Assembly: GCA_037178675.1 (NCBI GenBank)
Contig: JAYMGJ010000152.1
Location: 124,001 to 188,000 of the forward strand
Direction: 5' to 3'
Length of the DNA: 64,000 nucleotides
Origin: Scleroderma bovista
Taxonomy: Eukaryota; Basidiomycota; Agaricomycetes; Boletales; Sclerodermataceae
The translations under genes and the position numbers were made by a program. Shown here in pieces: positions 24,209 to 36,104 of this stretch. How positions within the stretch are numbered: position 1 is the stretch's first letter; every line of letters begins with the position of its first letter. Under the pieces are notes generated by a model that saw only the letters and a program-made list of their open reading frames with translations, ran no database searches and had not been told where the DNA came from.

Positions 24209-27200
24209 ATGTCCTCGTCTGAGCCGAAATCTATCGCAAGGACCCACTTCAATGAGCTATCGCAATATCTCGCAGCATATCTCGCTAAAGGCCAGTCTTT
24301 GAAGCATGGTGCACCCTTGGCATGCGCTCTGACCTCCGTTTCAGCACCCCCAAATTCGCGCTCCACAGCGCGCCAGAAATTAACGAGGCTCACAAAGCAA
24401 CAGTTTCAGGAGCTGTCCACGGATGTATACGATGAACTCATTCGGCGCAAGACTAACTCGGATGAGAACGAAGGTATGTTCCGAGTTCGTCCATCGTTGG
24501 CTAGTCAGTTCCCTTATTCTTTCCCCGCATTTACACACAGTGCCATGTTTACCCGCTCGAGACGACTTCCATCCAAAGCGCAATCAAGCCAGGCAGAAAC
24601 TCGCTACTCTTCCTACCGCACGGTTTGAGGACCTCTCGTCCGACGTATTCTTCGAATTGTCCAGGAGGTACCCTGAATTCAAAGATGAGGTGGGTGATAC
24701 TGACATCGCCTAGTCTTCGATGATCGGAACATCGCTTTCCTCATTGTTAGGGAGAAGGTGTCCCCGCAACGGGCAATTCGCCCCTTTCCACCAACGGCGA
24801 AGTGCCGTCAACTGATTTTCACACCTCACCACGCTCCGATGCCATCAACCTCCCCCCAAGCTTGCGCTCAGGGCGTGCGTCAGAAGACCGGGCAATGGAC
24901 AGTGGATATGGTAGTGGATCCCTCGGTAGGAAACCCTCCGAGGACTTCAGCAGGCACAGGCCGAGCGACGATGAATTTCCTGCTGGACGTCGGAGCGACG
25001 ACGCATACAGCAGGTCTGGGCTCAGTGACGACACCGCCAACGTGTTCAGCGCGCGCAGGAAGCCCTCTCAGGACATGCGCATGGCCGCTGCGGCTAACGC
25101 AGCAAGCGCTAGAGTGGGCGCCAGTGTCGATTTCGGCCGCCGCCCGAGTGCGTCTGCGAGCATACGCAGCGACTCATCAGGGACGACCAACGCACAGAGT
25201 GCCACAGCCACAAGTGGGATGGTTATCCCAAACAAGAGCACGATCGCAGAAGAAGATATCGAAGTGCCGTTTGGCAGGGAAATCAGAGACAGCTTTATTA
25301 CGGCTATTGACGATCGTGATCGTAGTCAAGAGGGAGGTAGGGAGGCTGATGGGGACCCTGGCACAGATGGGGAGAACGATAGTCCAATGGTCGGGCTGAG
25401 CGGCTTGAGCGCACGTTTGAGATCGCAAGGTGATCTTGATGATGATGGTGTTCGGAGTGGTGAGGATTACTTTGACAAAGTGTCCTTTGGACGAGCCTCG
25501 GTTACCTCAGACCGTTCTGCTAGCGGTTTCCCTGGCCTTGGCTCCCGGATGTTAGGCGGTCGGACGAGCGTAGGGGGTGACGAATACGAGCGATTGAGGC
25601 GCGATTACGAATTCAAAATCGCAACAATGCAGAACCGTATCACGACACTTGAACGAGATTTAGCGAACGCAGAACAACGGGAAGGTGAACTTCACGAAAG
25701 TCAACAACGTATCCGACTGCTCGAGGAAGAAGTTGACGGATTCCGCAGGGTAAGCAATCAGTTTAGCTTGCAAGTAACGCTTCTGATCTTGGTATAGCGC
25801 GCAGAAGAACAGGCAACCGCGATGAGAGTCCTACAGAAAGAGCTGGATGAAGTCCGTGAACTTCGATTGAGAGAGAGAGACCGAGAGACCATGCGTATCC
25901 AGGGCGACACAGAAGAGTTGCAAATCCTCCGGGAACGTTGTGAGCATCTCGAAGGGGAGAATCGGGGTGGTTCAGCACAGGTATATCGTTTACTGATCGG
26001 GTTATCCGTAACTGACCACCCGAAAGGTTGACAACGAAATGATAGAACAACTACAGTCAGACATGGACAGTCTCGTGACAGAATTGACAGACCTCGGACG
26101 CCGTAACGACGAGCTCATGACCGCGAAGGAGGCCGACCTTGCAGTTATCAGGGACCTCGATAGCCAACTGAAGGAGTACAAGCGTCGGTACGAGCAAGCT
26201 AAGACAGAACTAAGAAGCGTCAAAGGTCAGGCTAAGGTTGTCCCATTGACGGGCGTGCTGTGTCTGATCCTTTGCAGCAACATCTCAATTGTTTACCCAA
26301 ATACCGAAGATGGACGACCAGCTCCCAATGGCTCAAGATGGGGGATTGGTCGATGTTCATGTCACGGCTTTCATATCATCCATCGATAGCCTTCTTGCGG
26401 CAGGGAGATCAAATGCACCCACTCGCATTCTCATACCAATGAAGGCTGTCATCACATCCACCTCTACAATCATCGAGGATGTGCGAACGTATGAGTCACG
26501 ACCGACTAGGGTAGACGTAGACATCGATGCATTACACACTCTCCGTGAGCGAGCAGAAGCCACATTGTCGAACCTTGTGGCTGTCTCCAAGACACACGCG
26601 ACAAGCTCAGGCATGTCACCTGTCAGCCTTCTGGATGCTGCTGCGAGCCACGTGTCCAGCACTGTGACGGAGATCGCTAAGATGATTTTCGTTCGCAAAG
26701 CGACCCGTGCTGAGCAAGAGTTTTTGTCCTCGTCACCACCACCATCATATCCACAATCCCACGCTCTGCGCTCGATCGATGAGTTGCGGTCGTCCTCTAC
26801 TCACGATCGCCAGACGTCAAATGGGAGTTCGAAGAATGGGGATCTGGGTGGTAGGATGATGGGGTTTTTGGCAGACCGTAGGGATGCAACTTTTAGCGAC
26901 CCTTCGAGTTCAAATGCGAGCTCGCCCCCTCCTATGTTTGAACGACCTCTAGGTGATCACGGATCCAGCGACCAGCCAGCGCCAACTGAGGGTGGAGAAG
27001 ACGCGTGGTCTGAATTAAGGGTATGTGGCCTGCCCCTTCTACGTCTGCACTATTCGTTGACCGCGGATGTTCGCGTAGCCATACCTTGAAGCTCAAACAG
27101 GATTAATCGTATGCGCCATACAAAACGTTCTCTCAGGCGTCCGCAGTCCCAATCCTGCACCGACCTTGAACAAGAACTTAACTGAGATTATTAACATCGT

Positions 27201-27405
27201 ATCAAGTATTGTTGCTGTTTGCAGCGACAACTTTCCGCCAGTTTCGGTACAGCAAGGTGCTGACATCTTGAAGGATCTGAGGGACCACGCGAAGACGCTA
27301 CAAGACGTGCAGCAGCTACCAGAGGTGACGAAAGAGTCAAGGCAGGTCATGGCGAAATCGAGTTTTGCGATTGCGAATGCGATGAAGGGACTTATGAAAC
27401 TGTGA
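24209..27405 (+). CDS. SPA2: SPA2-like polarisome scaffold
   Basis: Scaffold of the polarisome at hyphal tips, linking formin, Cdc42 regulators and MAP-kinase kinases. Two Spa2 homology domain repeats are visible near the N-terminus: ARQKLTRLTKQQFQELSTDV with YDELIRR, then ARQKLATLPTARFEDLSSDV with FFELSRRYPEFKDE. A long Ser/Asp-rich disordered part follows (FSRHRPSDDEFPAGRRSDD), then coiled coil from about 25590 to 26230 (EYERLRRDYEFKIATMQNRI). The C-terminal domain includes TLRERAEATLSNLVAVSKTH and ends KSSFAIANAMKGLMKL with TGA at 27403-27405. The start at 24209 gives MSSSEPKSIARTHFNELSQY, the first residues resembling SPA2. At least six short introns are implied. Length of roughly 900 residues fits the family. 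Confidence 0.85.
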
Positions 27406-27621
27406 TGTTTTTTTTGTCGGATTGATACGGTATTATACTACTGGGTTGGGCGTGTACGCTTCTGGCTGATGTTCGAACACTAGCAGGCGCGCTGGCCGCG
27501 TGTCGTACTATACCCCACGAATATTCGTGTTACCCATAGTTTGCGTTGCTGTCTATGATATACTCCTACACATGATTGCTACAACAGGATCGGATGCCAA
27601 TAAAGATATCATAATACATCT
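27406..27621. terminator. Convergent 3' region of SPA2 and the SPT21-like gene
   Basis: 216 bp between two convergent stop codons must hold both 3' ends. An ataaagatat run near 27600 and T-rich blocks at 27409-27419 are compatible with fungal polyadenylation signals; exact sites cannot be read. Confidence 0.4.
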
Positions 27622-30600
27622 CTACAGCCCATTAGTATTATTGAGCATTGACTGTACTTTCTGAGCGAGCTTTTCTGGATCTACGTTTTCTTGATAGATA
27701 AGATTCGAATCCTCTCCACTGGCCCGCAAGAGGGTTCCAAGGGAGTCCCAGAACTCGGCGAGATCCGGAAGACTGCCCACTGCACCTGCATTAGCAGGAT
27801 CCTCCCCAATGGCTCGTAAAGCATCATCAAGTGGAGCCGAATCGATCAGGACATTGCCACTGTCAAGTGGTCCTGTCATTTCTACATCTGTTTCAGGTTC
27901 GGACAACGCATTGGAAGGCAGAAATGAGGATGACATGCTGCCTAAGATAGCATCAGAATCTGAGAACCACGTCGCGTCAGAGTCCGAGAACCATGGCCCA
28001 CTCTCGCTGTCTGTGAACCAAGCGCAATCCGTCTCTGTGAACCAAGCGCTGTCCGAATTGGATCGTCCGGTCATTTCCCCAACATCGGGCGTCGGCACGG
28101 CCGCTCCTTCATCCTCTGGGTCTTTGACAGGAAAGGGGTCCGAGTCGGATAGCAGGTCATCCAACCCTTGCATGCCGGTGACCTTTACGGGGCTCGAAAA
28201 CGGGCTCGTAGGTGGAAGGGGCGAAGATGGTGGTAAGGGACTCGAGGGCATGCATCTTTCGTCGCTTTCCTCGTCGTTGATATCTTTCGTTGGATCCTTG
28301 CTTCCCTGCGAGATACTTCCGTGCCTATGATTTCCTCCCCCTCCACTGTGACAACGTTCACGTTCATCAGGACCGTGTACGTTGCCAATGTCATCCATAG
28401 AGTGCGAAGTCACGTCTAGTCCATCCAGCGCTTCATCCAGCTCGCGACTCATCATACCTCCGGCAAATTCTACCCGGTGTTTTACCCTGTTCGACTCCTT
28501 AGAGTTGATAATTCCCGGTTTCATCGCCTTTGATCGCGAAATAGAAATCGGTGCAGGACGCGCTGGAGTCCTTGACGTCGTAGCTTCGCCCCGTCTGATT
28601 GGAGTTTGAGGAATTTGGGGAGGCCCAATAAATGTTCTGGTAGTGAGCCGAGCACTTGCAGAGTGAACGTGAGACGTTGGAGAACTGGAGCCCGACTCAG
28701 CCACAGGTTTACGTGAAGTAGACCCCCCCAGTGATCCACAGAGACCCCTTCCCGTTCCAGGGGTGCGCAAAGTCGAACGTGGTGTCCGGTGGGTTGGGGT
28801 CCGTGGCACCTGCACAATGCTCCTCCGGGGAGTACGCATGACGCTGCGGTGGTGGATAGGTGACCTAGGAGTATGCATATAACGGGTGGCCACTGCAGGA
28901 GTGCTTGGAGTAAATAACGAACTACCACCAGTGCCAGGGGTGAACAAGTTTCCTGCACCTGACGGCGTTTGGGGCGGATTCGTACCACTGGGAGGGGCGA
29001 TGGTTTTTCTCCCTTTGCTAGACCCAAACTTCTCTGGGGTACGGTGAGCATTTGCATGTCTTTTCCGTGGAGGTGTGGCAGGAGGATGAGTATGTACGAG
29101 TGAGACGTGAGCTGTAGGTGAAGATGATGCAATGGGTACAATCACATCAGAAGCAAAGACCGGAAGAGAAGGTACATCTGATTCTCTTGCAGTCACACTG
29201 AGCCGATTGGGGTAGCCATGCACTTGTCCTACAGAATGATGCGAACCATCGCTGTCATCAGATGACTCCCCAGACTGTGCCTCTTCTCTATTAAAAGTTG
29301 TAACAGTCGGCACCCTTGGTTTTCGCCTCCTTTGTCGAGCCTCCCGCTTGCGCTGCTCAGCTTCTTTTGTTTTCCTTGCCTCTACTGCCTGTTGTCGCAC
29401 TAGTGCTTCCTCTGATAGACGGGGAATTGTCGCAGTATTTGTACGTGCCCACGCGGGAAGGACAAATTTCTTCAGTGGGTTTTCAGTGGCCGTGACAGTT
29501 TTTGGCCTTTGAATCGGTGGATTCCCAGCTTTTGTTGTCACTTCGAGATTGCTTGCAGGAAAGGGGGGCAGGGAAACGGTCGACAGTGCTGATGGTAAAG
29601 AAGCGGAATATGGCCTGCGAATCGCAGAAGGCACCTCGTGCGCGTTCTGGAGCAACGGGCCGCGGATTGGGGATGTCAGGTTCCCCTTTGCGGTCATGGA
29701 ATTTGGACCGATGGAAGGTGATGTGTGAGTTTGTGAGTTCTGCGCGCCATCGGATTCTACAGCAGGAGCAAGCAAATGGGAACATAAGTCAGTGACAATT
29801 CATCCACGACCCACTAAGCTAGGAAAGGGCACAAGAATTCATAGTAGGAAAGTGAAGAAGTAACACGGTAGATCACAGATGTTAAGAACTGTTCTGTGTT
29901 GCCTACCTGTATTCCTCCTCGAGCTCGCTTGTCTTTTTGACCCATCTTGCCAGCGAGCCTCATACTCAGCCATGAATTCTCCAAGGGTACGTTTACGCAG
30001 GACTGTCGTTTCGACTGTTTCCCGCGGTGTTACCGAAGATGGAGATGAAGTAAACGGTTTGCGTATTGTGCTCATCATCGAAGGAAGCCGCTCAGACGGA
30101 CATGAATCAGTGCGTTTGTGGCTCACAGGGCCAGTCCCCGGCGTGGAACCAGAGAACTCCCGCCCAGCTGAGACAGACGGGATTTGGACATGATTATAGT
30201 TGCTACGCGAGCGCTTGGTCGGAGAGGGTGACGTTGGTACATATCCTGAGTTGTAAGGCAAACATTTTTCTTCGTACCGTTTGGAGGGAACTCGCTTGGG
30301 TGTTGGTGTCTGAGGTTTATGTGTGGGAGAATGAGTCGGAGTAATTTCAGAAGGACGCGACGGGGAGGGTGGAGATGTCTCTTGAGATGATGAAGGCGTG
30401 CTGGCAAGCATTGGTGACGGGCTAGTGTTCTGCGTGTTTGAAGGAGTCGACGTCTCTGACCCTTGAGCACTAGAACATGATGCAGTCGTAGATCTGGTAC
30501 CTTGTTTGTGAAAGGCCGCGGTGTCTACGGTAGAAGAATCAAGTATGATGATATCAGAGTCTCCGTCGTCCATTACGTCGATGCAGTCTTGCTGCTTAGG

Positions 30601-31944
30601 AGCGTCACTGCTACGGGGTTCGCATGTAGATGGTATAGATTGCAAGAGCTGTGGGTTGGCAGTGAGAAGTTGTGCTAGCGCCGTTAGCAGTGCGGTATTA
30701 TGGGCTGGTGAGACAGCAGTTGAGGGTGCTGCCGCATTGGCGGAGGTGATTGCTGAAAGAAGTGTTAAGAGGGGGTTCTGTCCAGAGTTCTGGTGTTGTG
30801 GTTGCGGAAGGGGTTCTGGTTGAACTGAGGGCTGAGTTTGAGGCTGAGTTTGATGAGCGATAGTGGACGTATCATGATGGGTATATAGTGCAGGTGGGTG
30901 ACGCGTTAACGGCGCGCAGATGAAAGGGGGCCTTGTTGGCTGAGGTTGTGGCCGCGAATATCGTGGTTTCGTCTGTTCTTTACCTTTCACATACGCCTCT
31001 GCTGTTGTCTGATGGCTAACTGGTGTTGGTACGTCGGGTCGCCCAGAACATGAACTAGCTTCTCGTTTCGACTTGGTCCGCGATTTAGAAGATGTAGAGC
31101 CCTCAGGGCGGCCACGGCCACGTCGAGGTGGACCAATATACAATTCTGGGAAATCGGCGGACTTTGTGAGAGTCCGCGGTTGTTGTTGCACTACCTGAGG
31201 AACAGATGTAGATGGGATGACGAACGGCGCAGGGACGTAGTTCACAAAGGAGGACATTGCTGTCGGAATCTGTCCCCATGATTGTAGAGAATCCGGTACG
31301 ACTCGCTGCACGCGCTTAGTCTGTTGACATTGAAATAGTACAATTGGTCAGTATAACATGTCATCACCGATTCTCTAGCCTATAAATGGCTTACAACGCA
31401 CCTCTCGTAAAGAAAATACTACTTCGAGTGCTGTGAAACTAGGGAGAACAGTTCCTGTAACGTAGACAGCTGTAGATTCTGTCGATTCAAGAGCCCATGA
31501 CATGAGTCCAAGAGCCACAGCTACTCCACGTAATGAGGATCCATTTGCAGCAACAGTAGAGGGTACGGGCTGGGTTTCCAGTGGATCCAGGACGTAGAGC
31601 GAGAAATCTCGTGAAGAATCCTGCAAAAGCTCAGGACTGGCAAAGCCAAAGCATCTTAGGTATTTATCCGAGTATCACAAAAAGGGCAACATACCTCGAG
31701 TTGCATACTGTTATAAGACAGCTCTTTAGGAGTACCCGTGCATAACGTGTTTGGGGCTGCTCTCCCTCGTTTTGGTCCTGGGGACACAGTATTACTGGCA
31801 CTGGTTCTTGGGTCTTGGCGAGAATGTATTGCAAAGAGCCGTTGATAGTATACAATACGCGAACTATAACAGAATTTTAGTGTGATTTGGCTGAAAGAGT
31901 CGTTGCTCACGGAGAAGCTTTTGCGTTGGTCCCGTTGTTGACAT
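27622..31944 (-). CDS. SPT21/Ams2-like regulator with long disordered tail
   Basis: The N-terminal domain resembles Spt21/Ams2, factors for cell-cycle histone gene expression in yeasts. The product starts MSTTGPTQKLL, then RVLYTINGSLQYILAKTQEP, LLKSCLITVCNSS, DFSLYVLDPLETQP, VAVALGLMSWALES and ALEVVFSLRE. The next large exon (to about 29906) is Ser/Pro/Thr-rich, with the AT-hook-like PPRRGRGRPEGS and the block TLGEFMAEYEARWQDGSKRQ. An intron (donor GTAGGC, acceptor TGTAG) joins it in frame to the last exon, about 710 residues long. That exon contains basic blocks (RMRTPRRSIVQVPRTP-like) and acidic repeats built on WFSDSD. The stop at 27622-27624 is preceded by VQSMLNNTNGL. Treating these exons as one gene rests on frame continuity across four introns. 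A GATA finger like that of Ams2 was not seen. Confidence 0.68.
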
Positions 31945-31997
31945 CGTCGGTGTTGATGACCATCATGATGTGTGGTATGTGTGGGCGTGACTCACGC

Positions 31998-32023
31998 GTT
32001 ACGTCACTGACACGTGACACGTG
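31998..32023. promoter_or_regulatory. CRE-like site and two tandem E-boxes
   Basis: TTACGTCA-type sequence (31999-32006) is followed by CACGTG at 32011-32016 and again at 32018-32023. These are binding motifs for bZIP and bHLH factors. They lie 55-80 bp upstream of the SPT21-like start codon and downstream of the decarboxylase-like gene. Confidence 0.5.
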
Positions 32024-32132
32024 ACATGTTACAGGTCAATCAGGACTCAATACATGTTGGATCGACTTTATATTGGGGAGCAACCGACTTGCTAAAGATA
32101 CTACTGTACGACATCGGAGCGCGATTCACAGC

Positions 32133-34157
32133 TTACTCAGAACTTTTGTCCGGGCCCGCAGCCCTCCTTTCTTCCCACTCCTCCAAAGCGATCTTGGCTT
32201 CTTGGCACAAAATATCGTACGCACACCGAATGTGGTCCTCTGATGTTCGCTCCGCACCAACTGCCATCCGGATGCAAAATATCCCATTCAAATCTGTCTG
32301 AGTGAGCGCGATATCGCTCCTCGCTGATATCCGTCCATAAAATATCTTGTTGAGTTCATTCAACCTCGCAAGGGGAAGGGATTTCGCAAATGGGGGTTCC
32401 AGTCGGAAGACACTCAGTGCAAGGCTAGGTGGTGTGACTAGCGCAAAGTCAGTGGATCCATGAATAAGCGAAACGAACAAGTTGTTGTGCTTGATGGTCT
32501 GTGGAATCGTTAATGGGGAAGAATCTCTCATTATAATGAGTATCTCCTCACCTGCCGAATATGTCGCTGAAAGCCTTCGACCCCGTATGATCGCATCATG
32601 AACCACAATTTCAGTGATCTGAATTTCCGTCCAAGTCCAAGCTGCCAGTTTCGGTAGTCCTGCACGGTACCTCCGGGCATTTATCAAATCAAGGGCCACA
32701 GGAGATGGAAAGCAACGTACCAGCGTCCCCATGTTCTGTGCGTAAAAACTCGGGTGTAATATCCAGGGCATTCGTCAAATTCCTTCAGTCTCTAACCCAG
32801 AATCCAGAACAGTCAAAATTAACGAGTCCCCACTGTGGCCCAGTTTCCATAATTTTGATTGGTACATAGCCGAAAATATGATCGCACCTTGTGGAAATTC
32901 GTGCAGAACGAATCGCCATATTTGTTGATGCTTTCGAGGAGACATAATCCACGATATTCAGGGCACGCCATCGCTATTCCTGCCCATGCAGCGTCGACGT
33001 GCAGCCATATCGAAGGGTGAGTTGCAACTGGAGTGGTTTGTGTAAGCATTCTGCATGTCGTAGACTGACGGACGTACGGATTGGCCCTAGTTCATCAAGG
33101 CGATCAATGGCACCGGAGGAGGTCGTCCCGACAGTTCCAACTGCAAAACCAAGGTTAAGGGTATATTGAAGTTGTCTTTCTGATATATCGTACTCAAAAT
33201 AAATGGATGTAGGCCAGCACGTTTGTCCTCCTCGAGTGCCTGGTGGAGTGTACATCCCCGAAGAGCAAATTTGTCTTCAGAAGCTACACCCAAAACCCGA
33301 ACTTTCAAACCAAGCACTACACCAGTTTTCTTTCCCAAAGAGTGAGTCTGCGTCGTGGTGTATATCAAGAGCTTCTCTGTGGGAATGTCTGGGTTTTGTT
33401 GCATGTAACGAGACCTCGCCGCAACAGTAGCAACAAGAGCAGAGTCTGACGCAGTGGTCTTGTACAACATACCTCAGCTCACATCAGGCAAAAAAAAGAA
33501 ATGGATTCACCTGGATGACTCCTCCTCCAATTTCTGAGGCGTTATAAAAGATTTGGTTCAAACCAAACATCTTCGCCGCCCAGTCCATAACAACTGCCTC
33601 TAGCTCCGTACATGCTGGGCTAGCAGACCACTGAAAGAAAACAGAGACATCAAGCACGAGAAACAGAATGGAATGAGAAGACATTACATTGAAGCCGGGA
33701 TTAGGGACACTGCTGGCGTACAGATCACCCAGGATGGCCCCGAAATTACTTCCAGCAGGAAAATACGCAAAAAATGATGGATGCTGCCAATGCACGAGGC
33801 CTCTCGCGTAAAGTCATTGACTATCTCGACAAAGTAGGGAAACCACGATCATGCGTACCAGGCATAATATACTTGTGATAGTCCTGTACAATCAAACCAA
33901 TATCTTGGCCCACGTCAGGTGCTTCTGCTATAAGGAGGGTATGAATTAGAATGCACCACAAGAAGCATCCCGACCCACTTGGAAGAGCCCTCCTGAGATA
34001 CCCCGGCTCAACTTGAGAAGCCACTGGTCTCTCGTGGAGAGTGGAATAGTATTCACATATTTGATCTATGGCCTGGTAACCTGCGCGCCGAAACCTGTAG
34101 AAGTCAGGTAAGGAGGACCTCAGACGATCTGCCCATGACTCACCGTTCAATATCCAT
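32133..34157 (-). CDS. Aromatic-L-amino-acid decarboxylase-like gene with an in-frame stop
   Basis: PLP-dependent group II decarboxylase of the tryptophan/DOPA decarboxylase type, which would make tryptamine, tyramine or a related amine. Visible blocks: [96 protein letters not shown] (PLP-binding Lys), [35 protein letters not shown] and a C-terminal [20 protein letters not shown]. All exons join in frame across short introns except for one lesion. A TGA at 32785-32787 directly follows WVRD, where Arg (CGA) is usual, and [15 protein letters not shown] then continues in the same frame. No intron can skip it without losing conserved sequence. So this is a one-base nonsense allele, a young pseudogene or a sequencing error. 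The stop codon is TAA at 32133-32135. Confidence 0.82.
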
Positions 34158-34641
34158 ACCAATCGGATGATAGGTGGGGAAATACTCAGTGAGTGAGGTG
34201 GGCGGGTGTCATCAATTGCTGGCTTAGCAAGATCTTATCTTATGATTGGATCAGCCCCAGTAAGTACGTGAGTGTTGGTATGGATACACCTATAGGGCTA
34301 CGTGGCATGCAAGAAGGGCATATTACTCCAAATGCCACCTGTTGGCAGAAATCTTGCGTTCCATTCAGCAAAAAATTCGATAGGGGAGTAAGGTGGTGGG
34401 GCAGCACAGTAGTACTCAGATGTAAGGCATTCAAAATCAGACTAGTTCGAGATTTTGATAAGCGTGGATCTTTCGTGCCACGTACATCAATCAATGCAGA
34501 AATTGAACGAGCAGCAGCGCCGGGAGTTTGCAACTGGACCGAATCCACCATTCGACTTCACAAGTTTAGGAATGCAAATGATTGTTATCCTGGTCTATCG
34601 CACAGTATCATTGAACAATGATGGGGAGCTTAGTCAGTGGA
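34158..34641. other. Intergenic: decarboxylase promoter
   Basis: Roughly 480 bp with short open frames on both strands but no motif that supports a gene. Confidence 0.4.
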
Positions 34642-35785
34642 TCAAATGGCGCAAACTGCCAACAGCTGAAAGAAAAGTGTCAGATAATTATGGACAGCCC
34701 CTGAAACACGAAACACGTACTCTTCGTGTGCCTTCAAAAGGGCGGGAAGGGCCTCGATCCCTTCGTTGCGGATTGGTGGCCAGTAAGACGACGTACTGGG
34801 GTCGTGGTGTGATATCACGAATCTATTGGAAATGATCGTAAGCGCCTTAATATCAGGATATACCAAAAGAGCGCACGGCAGTAGGAAAGAAATGTCACTG
34901 TTTGAAGCAAACCATTCGACATTAGCTACAGAGTAGATTAAGATGTGAACATAACGGTGCTATAAACACCGCACTATGTATCCTTTGGCGAAGATCTGCA
35001 TCCGATATTGCCGCAGATAGGCGGTCAAATGAGAGGTAATTTATCTGGGGTGCGTTATTGATGTCGTGATAAAGGTCAGTTACTAGGTAGCAATGACCCA
35101 CCTGAGCATGCATGCAGGCTACCATAATGTGAGTGAAAGACAGATGCTCTCGCAACACGTCAGCTGAGTATGAGTTTGGATTCTGTATGTGATGGTGTTA
35201 GGTACGACAGTGGCAAACGTCCATCTATTAGTATACCTTCATCCATTTGGTGAGGGTATCTCCAAGAGTAATGAGTGCTTCAATAACACGATCGGCATCG
35301 GGGTAACAATTAGGCCCTAGGACCTCCACCAGTGATTGTCCCTCACTACAGGTGGTAAAGAATAAACGGTCGCCTGAAATTGTCAGATAGAAGTCACAAC
35401 CCAGAATACACAGACACCACCCCATACCTTCCATGTGAACCCGCAAAAGCTCTATTACAGATCTTGTGTAGTATATGAAATGCTGTATTCTGGAATCGTG
35501 TGGTGGAAGTTGAAGCGATGTTGCATACATATGATTGAATGCTCGTATGAAAGCATTCTACGATCAGGAAGGATAAGACTGGATCATCACCAAATGACAG
35601 TGCACTTGCTTTCATAAAAGCCATCAAGCAGGGCAACGCCTCCCTGGAACTTTTCGTACTTTAGTATTTATATGTACAGTTTGGGGGAGCAATTGGACAC
35701 ACTCTACTGCATTGATGTCGAATGCAAGGGTAGGTAGCAATGGAAGGGAGTACGAGCACTCAGCGTCAATAGCTGTACTGGACAT
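34642..35785 (-). CDS. Unrecognised multi-exon gene beside the decarboxylase
   Basis: I do not recognise the family, and the exon model is uncertain. Coding-like blocks separated by plausible 50-nt introns read, in order: MSSTAIDAECSYSLPLLPTL, FMKASALSFGDDPVLSFLI, HFIYYTRSVIELLRVHMEG, GDRLFFTTCSEGQSLVEVLG with DADRVIEALITLGDTLTKWM, SADVLREHLSFTHIMVACMH, INYLSFDRLSAAISDADLRQ, and LVYPDIKALTIISNRFVISH with EALPALLKAHEEYVFR. GT donors and AG acceptors flank most of these, for example before GDRLFF and before NPNSYSADV. The start near 35785 and end near 34642 are guesses. The gene lies between the decarboxylase-like and Egt1-like genes and shares a divergent promoter with the latter. Confidence 0.5.
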
Positions 35786-35955
35786 AGTTGAGGAGTAGTA
35801 AGTAGTCAAAAGGTATGGTCCCTCACCGTCATCAGTGTTCTTTATGTGACCCCACAGACAAAGGACTCCACCGTGTGGAATGATGTGGTACGGTGCATTT
35901 TTGGCCTCCAGAATTATTATTTAATTTAATGTTTTTTTTTGCGACGTATAACCAT

Positions 35956-36041
35956 CACGTGGTGTAAGCGCGTCTAATATTAGGTCACGTGGTGCGAATC
36001 AAGCACGCCATCGCACGCCATCCTTGACCGTAGCACGCCAT
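35956..36041. promoter_or_regulatory. Divergent promoter with two E-boxes and three GCACGCCAT repeats
   Basis: CACGTG occurs at 35956-35961 and 35986-35991, each within TCACGTGGTG. The nonamer GCACGCCAT is repeated at 36003-36011, 36013-36021 and 36033-36041. All lie 64-150 bp upstream of the Egt1-like start codon and about 200 bp from the start of the minus-strand unknown gene. Such clustering suggests factor-binding sites; which factor is not known. Confidence 0.55.
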
Positions 36042-36104
36042 TCGAGACGCAATATAAGAATCGGAGTGAAGAAGTTGTATTCCTCTTTCTCCTCCATCCA
36101 CAGG

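Noticed and set aside
32785..32787. TGA as selenocysteine or programmed readthrough
   Set aside because: Fungi of this group lack selenocysteine insertion, and homologues have Arg here. A C-to-T change is simpler.
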